From Phycisphaerae bacterium (GTDB lineage: Bacteria > Planctomycetota > Phycisphaerae > Tepidisphaerales > Tepidisphaeraceae), in assembly GCA_026004655.1 (NCBI GenBank), contig BPJO01000001.1:1-64000 (forward strand): a stretch of 64,000 nt of DNA, given 5' to 3'. Positions 58,379 to 64,000 of the stretch are shown here, one piece after another. A program made the position numbers and the translations under genes. The notes below the pieces were generated by a model. It was given only the letters and a program-made list of their open reading frames with translations. It was not told where the DNA came from and ran no database searches. The number at the start of each line of letters is the position of its first letter. The first letter of the stretch is position 1.

Positions 58379-58442
58379 TCTTCTCGCTCACGATGTACTT
58401 CGGAAAGTTGTTTGTCCAAGCCAAGCGGGTTAAAACCGGATT

Positions 58443-59876
58443 GTGGAATGGACGGACATAGTCTGGAAAGTGGTAGCGACCACGGGTTTGGTGGTGTTGA
58501 ACGGGTATTTCGTCGCAGCCGAGTTCGCTGCCGTCGGGGCGAGGTTATCGCGACTCCAAGCGTTGGCGGAGAAAAGTTTTCTGGCACGTGCGGGTATTAA
58601 GATCAAGCAAAAACTCGACTTATATCTTTCGACCTGTCAGCTAGGTATCACCATCGCGTCGCTCGGACTCGGGGCAGTAACCGAACCGGCGATAGCGGCT
58701 TTGTTGGACCCGGTTCTCGGGTTGTTGGGTTGGACGATCCCCCCCACCGGACATTCCGCCTTGGCGATCGCGATCGCGTTGACGATCGCCACCGCTTTGC
58801 ACGTGGTGGTGGGTGAAGTGGCGCCAAAAAACGTCGCTATCTACTATCCCGACCGACTTTTACCCGTTCTAGCGGTTCCTTTGATCCTTTTTACTTATCT
58901 GTTTTACCCTCTCATCTGGACGTTAAACGCCGCCAGCAATCGACTGTTGCGTCTTCTGGGTATCCACCTGATCAACGATGCGCACGGGGGTTTACCTCAT
59001 ACCGGAGAAGAAATTCGCGGTCTTTTGCGCCAAGCGATTGCTTCGGGTCAGATCGAGCAGGAACAATCCCGGATTCTCTTGTCGGCGTTCGGTTTCGGAG
59101 ATTTGCTGGCCAGGCAGATCATGACCCCACGGACGAGCGTTCAATTTCTGTCCGTCGGGCAACCCTTGAAGGAAATACTTCAAACGATCCAAGAATCTTC
59201 TTTTACGCGTTTCCCTCTGGTGGACGGGTCCATTGATCGAGTGATCGGGTTTGTACACGCCAAGGACATTCTGACTCATCTGAAACTCGTTCCCGGCAAG
59301 CTTCGTTTTTCGGACCCAACCAATCCCCAAGACTCCGTCATGGCCATCGCCGACGGGAAACCGGGATCGGGTATTCACGTCATCGGTTCAGGAGACATCG
59401 ATTTGAACGTGATTCGTCGTGACATCTTGCACGTGCCCGAATTGCTACCGGTTCATAAATTGTTACGCCAGTTTCAGGAAACACGCATTCATATGGCCGT
59501 TCTGGTTGACGAGTACGGCGCCACGCAGGGAATTGTCACACTCGAAGACGTGATCGAGCAGCTGGTCGGAGAAATCGACGACGAGTTTGACGTGCAAACT
59601 CCGGATATCGTGATGGAAGGCAACATCATTCGGGTCAACGGGACGTTTCCTTTGCATGAGTTGATCCGGAAACTGCAGTTGCCCGAAGAAATCGAACCCG
59701 AAACCGTGGATACCATTGGTGGTTATATCGCACACACTCTAGGACGTATTCCGCGGGTCGGGGATCGGATCGAGATCGGGGAATATCAGGTTCAGGTGGT
59801 CGGGATGAGCCAAAGACAAGTCGCGTCCGTGGTTCTGACCCGACAACACAATCACAACCGACAGGCACCCGGGTAA
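58443..59876 (+). CDS. CNNM/CorC-type membrane protein (DUF21, two CBS domains, transporter-associated domain)
   Basis: The 477-residue protein starts at GTG 58443. The DUF21 membrane domain (residues about 1-190) has LVVLNGYFVAAEFAAVGARL, STCQLGITIASLGLGAVTEP and ALHVVVGEVAPKNVAI. Two CBS domains follow with MTPRTSVQFLSVGQPLKEIL, FTRFPLVDGSIDRVIGFVHA and HMAVLVDEYGATQGIVTLED. The CorC_HlyC domain at the end has GTFPLHELIRKLQLPEEIEP and DTIGGYIAHTLGRIPRVGDR. Such proteins are often named haemolysin-like, but work on others of the family points to magnesium or cobalt export. The gene converges on the GTPase. Confidence 0.92.
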   Translation: MEWTDIVWKVVATTGLVVLNGYFVAAEFAAVGARLSRLQALAEKSFLARAGIKIKQKLDLYLSTCQLGITIASLGLGAVTEPAIAALLDPVLGLLGWTIPPTGHSALAIAIALTIATALHVVVGEVAPKNVAIYYPDRLLPVLAVPLILFTYLFYPLIWTLNAASNRLLRLLGIHLINDAHGGLPHTGEEIRGLLRQAIASGQIEQEQSRILLSAFGFGDLLARQIMTPRTSVQFLSVGQPLKEILQTIQESSFTRFPLVDGSIDRVIGFVHAKDILTHLKLVPGKLRFSDPTNPQDSVMAIADGKPGSGIHVIGSGDIDLNVIRRDILHVPELLPVHKLLRQFQETRIHMAVLVDEYGATQGIVTLEDVIEQLVGEIDDEFDVQTPDIVMEGNIIRVNGTFPLHELIRKLQLPEEIEPETVDTIGGYIAHTLGRIPRVGDRIEIGEYQVQVVGMSQRQVASVVLTRQHNHNRQAPG

Positions 59877-59895
59877 TGCGCTGAAAATCGGTAGG

Positions 59896-61608
59896 TCAGG
59901 CAGCCTGATCCGAGGGACGAGATCGAATGACCCCTGCCGAGGCGGCAAACTCGTCTATTTTTGTCTGCAATGACTCCAACTGCTCCACATATTGTCGGAT
60001 CGGTTCCAACAATTGGTCCTGCCATTCTAGGATGACGGCTGCGGGATGATCCGTTTCGGTTTTTTGCCTCAGATACCGTTGGATTCGACGGGTTGTCCGC
60101 CAACGAAGCCACATCCAAAGGATCAGAAAATAAATCGCCAGGAAACCGACACTCTGAAGTAAATAGCTGGCACTGAGCAGTTCGACGACGGTCAAGATTG
60201 TCTCTCGTGTCAGATCGGATGCGGAATCCTGCAGGAGAGTCTGCAGAATCGGCTGGAGGATCGGAAACCATATGACTACGCCGATCGTCAGAACCGGCGC
60301 AACCATTCGGGTCAGAAACCCGGGTCGGCTGAACTTTTCCGACAACCCTTTCCGGTGTTTTTGGATCGCGAGGTCTAACTTTTGTTGAAGCCCTGCCGAG
60401 GCTCGATCGGAAGGTTCGTGCTCCCACAATTTATCCCGGGCGTACAAAGTAAGCACCATCGGATCGGACTGGACAAGTTCTGCAAAAATCCCCCGCAAAT
60501 GGGATGCAATTTCGCGTCCCGCGAGGGTTTGGGATATGTCCGCAGGGCGTACCGAACGGGTCAAGCTCAAAACCGGACCGAGCGTGGCCTGAATCATATT
60601 CACGATCGGCCAGTATCCCAGACGGGCGTTGACCGTCGGTTCGATCAAATGGGCTTGCAGTTGTGGATCATGGATCAGACGGTCTGTTACCTGATCGACC
60701 AAAGGCTCGACGACTCGTGACACCAGCACCTGCCCGGCATGGTCGTGTAACCTTTTTGCAATCAACAACTTCTCGTCAAGCCCGGCGTCTAACAACCAAC
60801 GGGCAACCGTTTGTCTCTGTCGTCGCGACGCAGCCTCTCGATCGTGCGAAAGACGTTCGGGAGTCCGTCGAAACAAGATCTTTCGCGCAAGTTCAGGAAA
60901 ATCAAAGGCTTGGGAATCCGTATTGGTCACGGCATAGACCACCGGTCGGTCGACGATCTGACAGGCGCGGGCCACTCGGTCGGCAAAATCGGATTTGAGT
61001 TCGTCAACCGCCTGTTTTCCGTGTCGGTTCGCCACCTGATCGGATTTGGTCAGCACGAACAGAAAGTTTTCGGGAGTATTCGACCTCGCTACGGTCGCCA
61101 ACAGATGAATCGGTTCTCGGTCGGCATATTTCTCGATGCTTTGAACCCAGACCGGATACAGCATGTGACGCAACAATCGTCGGGTCAATTCCACGTGTTC
61201 GGAATAGATGCTGTCAATGTCCGGTAGATCCAAAAGCACCCGTCCCTGGCCTGACGGTTGCGTATGTTCGATCAGGTCGAATTGATCCGGAATGATCTGA
61301 TCCAACTGTCGACGTACCGTCATCGAATCGTCTTGAAACACATACGCCAAAGCCCTCCGCGTGCCCTCACCAAAACCGCTGACCCGGGCAATCGACTGAC
61401 CCAATAACGCATTAATCAACGAACTTTTACCCACGTCCTTGCCCCCGATCATTCCGATCAGGTAAATCGAGTCGTTCATCGATTGGATCTGCAGCACCGG
61501 TGCCTGGTCGTTCGCCCAATCCGGTCTACGACCACCGGTTACTCCCAGGACCTGGTCTACCAGTTGTCTGATTGGTGCATCCACAGGATCAGCTTCCCGT
61601 TTTCTCAC
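59896..61608 (-). CDS. Dynamin-like membrane GTPase of unknown role
   Basis: The 570-residue protein has a GTPase domain with IGMIGGKDVGKSSLINALLG (G1 at 55-63), VLLDLPDIDSIY (G3) and VLTKSDQVANRHG (G4). Long helical regions and two membrane helices near residues 455-530 (LTIGVVIWFPILQPIL and VGFLAIYFLILWMWLRW) follow, then a coiled coil. This arrangement of GTPase, helices and membrane segments resembles bacterial dynamin-like or YdjA/HSR1-type GTPases. A role in membrane remodelling is possible but not shown. It is divergent from the HldE-like gene with 55 bases between. Confidence 0.7.
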   Translation of the reverse strand: MRKREADPVDAPIRQLVDQVLGVTGGRRPDWANDQAPVLQIQSMNDSIYLIGMIGGKDVGKSSLINALLGQSIARVSGFGEGTRRALAYVFQDDSMTVRRQLDQIIPDQFDLIEHTQPSGQGRVLLDLPDIDSIYSEHVELTRRLLRHMLYPVWVQSIEKYADREPIHLLATVARSNTPENFLFVLTKSDQVANRHGKQAVDELKSDFADRVARACQIVDRPVVYAVTNTDSQAFDFPELARKILFRRTPERLSHDREAASRRQRQTVARWLLDAGLDEKLLIAKRLHDHAGQVLVSRVVEPLVDQVTDRLIHDPQLQAHLIEPTVNARLGYWPIVNMIQATLGPVLSLTRSVRPADISQTLAGREIASHLRGIFAELVQSDPMVLTLYARDKLWEHEPSDRASAGLQQKLDLAIQKHRKGLSEKFSRPGFLTRMVAPVLTIGVVIWFPILQPILQTLLQDSASDLTRETILTVVELLSASYLLQSVGFLAIYFLILWMWLRWRTTRRIQRYLRQKTETDHPAAVILEWQDQLLEPIRQYVEQLESLQTKIDEFAASAGVIRSRPSDQAA

Positions 61609-61663
61609 GAGAAATGCAACGGGTTATTCCCAATCACTTTACGACATCCGTCCGATAAAAATC

Positions 61664-63286
61664 ATGTCCGATCCACTGAACGACCGATATACAGGGTGTA
61701 TGCCCAGTAACGGAGGATCCGTGCCGGTAAACCGAAAAATTTGCACCCTCCAACAGCTGCTGACCCTCCGTGAACACTATCGTTCGCTAGGTCGGACGGT
61801 CGTGCATTGTCATGGTTGCTTTGATGTGGTGCACCCCGGTCATATTCATCACCTCCAGCATGCCAGATCGTTAGGAGACGTATTGATCGTTTCGGTTTCC
61901 TCTGACGCTCACGTCAACAAAGGGGTCTCTCGTCCTTTAATCCCCGATGACCTGCGAGCCTCCAGCCTGGCGGCACTGGAGTGTGTGGATCTGGTTTATC
62001 TGAATGATTATCCGACCGCTGTCGAACTTCTGGAGCAACTCAAACCCGATATTTACGTCAAGGGTCGGGAATACGAAACCAGCGCGGACCCCCGATTTCT
62101 TAAAGAGCGTGATACGGTCATCACTCACGGCGGAGAAGTCTTTTTTACTTCCGGTGATGTCGTTTACTCTTCGACCGCTTTGATCGGCGCGTTGACGGAT
62201 ACCGGGGCATTTCAACGAGAGAAAGTCCATCGATTTATTCAACAACACCAGATCACCCCGGACCGAATCCAGCATCGGATTGAACAATTCCGGAAACTGA
62301 AAGTAGTCGTCATCGGGGACTACATCCTGGACCGTTATCATTTCTGCGAAGCCACCGGTATCGCGGGAGAAAGCCCCATGATGAGCCTCCGAAGCCTCGG
62401 GCAACAGTCGTATGACGGGGGAGCGGCCATCATCGCCCGACATGCTGCGGCATTGGGAGCACAAACCACCCTGATCACGGCTTTGTCCAAGGATCCGGAC
62501 GCACATCAAGTCTTGTTCAGGCTCCAAGCCGAGCACATCCAGGTTCATACCTCGGACCACCGCAAGCAACTGGTAACCAAAAACCGATACCTGGTGGATG
62601 ACCATAAGGTTTTTAAACTGGATGAGGGGAGTACTGCCCCGCTAGACAGTCGACGTGAGAAACTGCTGGCGGATCGTATCCTGGAAACGGCTGAGGGAGC
62701 CTCCTGTGTGATTTTTGCCGATTTCGGGTACGGAATGATCACCCCCGGACTTCTGGATCGGGTTATGTCGCGACTACGGGAATCGGTGCCCGTTTTGACC
62801 GCCGATGTCTCAGGAAAACAATCCAATTTGTTACGATTCCGAAAGGTCGATCTGCTTTGCCCCACCGAAAGAGAGGTTCGTGAAGCGCTGAACGATTTTT
62901 CCAGCGGAATTGGGGCAGTGGTGTCAGAACTGTTACGCACCACGGAGGTCCCGGCAAGTCTGATCACGTTGGGCAAACAGGGTCTGGTCGCCTGTCAATG
63001 GCCGAGAAGGACCTGGGAAGCTTCGGACGGACGTCTGAGCACGGAATATCTCCCCGCGCTATGCACTCATGCCCCGGACCCCCTGGGGGCAGGCGACGCG
63101 CTTCTCGCAGCAGCCAGCCTGGCGTTGTCCAGTGGCGCCTCGTTATCCGAATCCGCTTTGATCGGTTCCCTCGCAGCCGCCTGTGAGGTACAGCAGATCG
63201 GTAATATTCCCGTCACGCCTGATCTTTTGATCGATGCTTTTTTGCAACTGGTGCCCCCTCCGGAGACTTTGAGCAAAGTGGCTTGA
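61664..63286 (+). CDS. HldE-like bifunctional protein with swapped order: nucleotidyltransferase then PfkB kinase
   Basis: The 540-residue protein begins with a cytidylyltransferase-type domain: VVHCHGCFDVVHPGHIHHLQ (HxGH), LIVSVSSDAHVNKG, KPDIYVKGREYE and GEVFFTSGDVVYSSTALI. The PfkB kinase follows from about residue 205: VVVIGDYILDRYHFCEATGI, GGAAIIARHAAALGAQTTLI and DPLGAGDALLAAASLAL with the catalytic Asp. E. coli HldE has the kinase first. The product is likely ADP-heptose or a related activated sugar for surface glycans, supported by the glycosyltransferase that follows after 30 bases. The start could also be ATG 61700. Confidence 0.85.
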   Translation: MSDPLNDRYTGCMPSNGGSVPVNRKICTLQQLLTLREHYRSLGRTVVHCHGCFDVVHPGHIHHLQHARSLGDVLIVSVSSDAHVNKGVSRPLIPDDLRASSLAALECVDLVYLNDYPTAVELLEQLKPDIYVKGREYETSADPRFLKERDTVITHGGEVFFTSGDVVYSSTALIGALTDTGAFQREKVHRFIQQHQITPDRIQHRIEQFRKLKVVVIGDYILDRYHFCEATGIAGESPMMSLRSLGQQSYDGGAAIIARHAAALGAQTTLITALSKDPDAHQVLFRLQAEHIQVHTSDHRKQLVTKNRYLVDDHKVFKLDEGSTAPLDSRREKLLADRILETAEGASCVIFADFGYGMITPGLLDRVMSRLRESVPVLTADVSGKQSNLLRFRKVDLLCPTEREVREALNDFSSGIGAVVSELLRTTEVPASLITLGKQGLVACQWPRRTWEASDGRLSTEYLPALCTHAPDPLGAGDALLAAASLALSSGASLSESALIGSLAAACEVQQIGNIPVTPDLLIDAFLQLVPPPETLSKVA

Positions 63287-63316
63287 CTCTACGCGGACTC
63301 TGTAAACGAGCGTAAA

Positions 63317-64000
63317 ATGATTGACGTATCCATCATCCTGCCGACCTGTAATCGTGGTCATCTGTTGTCTCGATGCATCGAATCCGTCGCCCGAGAGACA
63401 CGATGTCGATGGGAGTTGATCGTGATCGACGGCGCTAGTACCGACGATACCTGGGAACGATTGCTCAGACACCGAGAACAACTCGGCGAACGACTTAAAA
63501 TCATTCGCGAGGCGAACCGGCGCGGGTTCGTCAAAGCAATGAACGAAGGTTTCTTACACGCCACCGGTCGAAACATGATGTGGTTGAACGACGATGCCCG
63601 TCCGATTCTCGGCGCCATCGATCAGGCCGTCCAGCAGATCGATTTTGCTCCAGCCGATGTCGCTTTTCTGGCGATTTTTCACCGTTGGCATTCACCGAGG
63701 AATATCGCCTATCAGACGGTCGTCAACGGAGCAACATATAGTCTCTGCCACATTCGTGGCACGTTGTATGCGAACTTTCCGATCGGTAGACGAGAGATGT
63801 TTGACCGGCTGGGATACTTCGATGAACGGTTCATTTTTTGTGCCGCCGATCCGGATTTGTCACTCAAAGCCTGGTGGAATGGTTATCGCATCGAACCTGC
63901 TTGGGGGGTGTGCATCGATCACGAAGAAACCCGGGACCTTCGTCGGGAAGAGGATTTGCCCAAGATGCAGCAAGACAATGCCCGACTTTTTGCCAAATGG
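63317..64000 (+). CDS. Family 2 glycosyltransferase, C-terminus outside window
   Basis: From ATG 63317 the frame is open to the end of the window (228 residues). SIILPTCNRGHLLSRCIESV is the GT-A start, ELIVIDGASTDDTWERLL has the first acidic motif, NRRGFVKAMNEGFLHATGR and MMWLNDDARPI contain the DxD-like site, and GYFDERFIFCAADPDLSLKA is the typical acceptor-side segment. It transfers a sugar from a nucleotide donor to a glycan. It lies 30 bases behind the HldE-like gene and probably shares its operon. Confidence 0.92.
   Translation, partial: MIDVSIILPTCNRGHLLSRCIESVARETRCRWELIVIDGASTDDTWERLLRHREQLGERLKIIREANRRGFVKAMNEGFLHATGRNMMWLNDDARPILGAIDQAVQQIDFAPADVAFLAIFHRWHSPRNIAYQTVVNGATYSLCHIRGTLYANFPIGRREMFDRLGYFDERFIFCAADPDLSLKAWWNGYRIEPAWGVCIDHEETRDLRREEDLPKMQQDNARLFAKW

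Overview
The window looks like a chromosomal stretch of a Planctomycetota bacterium, probably from or near the Phycisphaerae. This is inferred from gene content: a type IV prepilin-like protein with a C-terminal LFLDGHV motif, a secreted protein with a VPLP-type PEP-CTERM tail, a large prenyltransferase-like/DUF4159 protein, a GH42 enzyme and many unassigned secreted proteins. Base composition is moderate (near half GC by eye). There is no rRNA, phage, transposase or CRISPR array. Two tRNA genes (Glu-TTC, Leu-GAG) are present.

Layout. 0-10 kb: end of thiE, a PEP-CTERM protein, a CoaB-type ligase, acpS, a phosphodiesterase, an M48 membrane protease, ribBA, a GNAT and small envelope proteins. 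10-20 kb: an AraC regulator divergent from an oxidoreductase/aldo-keto reductase fusion, an MsbA-type ABC exporter, a DegT aminotransferase, a KimA-like potassium transporter behind a c-di-AMP (ydaO) riboswitch, and ftsY. 20-32 kb: a prepilin cluster, hisN, an exported superoxide dismutase, the tRNAs, serS and miaE. 33-39 kb: a translationally coupled operon (Maf glycosyltransferase, a SPASM protein without radical-SAM cysteines, neuA, neuB, neuC), which looks like nonulosonate-based flagellin glycosylation. 40-50 kb: a ten-gene operon that encodes succinyl-CoA to propionate conversion through a sodium-pumping methylmalonyl-CoA decarboxylase, plus the biotin ligase and CoA transferase. 50-64 kb: pabB-pabC, a MATE exporter, a HEAT-repeat protein, GH42 beta-galactosidase with a palindromic operator, a CorC/CNNM protein, a dynamin-like GTPase, an HldE-like enzyme with swapped domains, and the start of a GT2 glycosyltransferase.

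Two points stand out. First, at least eleven genes between 0.4 and 25.4 kb have broken frames, mostly in homopolymer runs, while the 38 kb after that contains almost none. I read through these breaks and annotate the reconstructed genes. Sequencing indels are the simplest explanation, but the uneven distribution deserves a check. Second, the metabolism implied by the 40-50 kb operon is fermentative or anaerobic and conserves energy as a sodium gradient.
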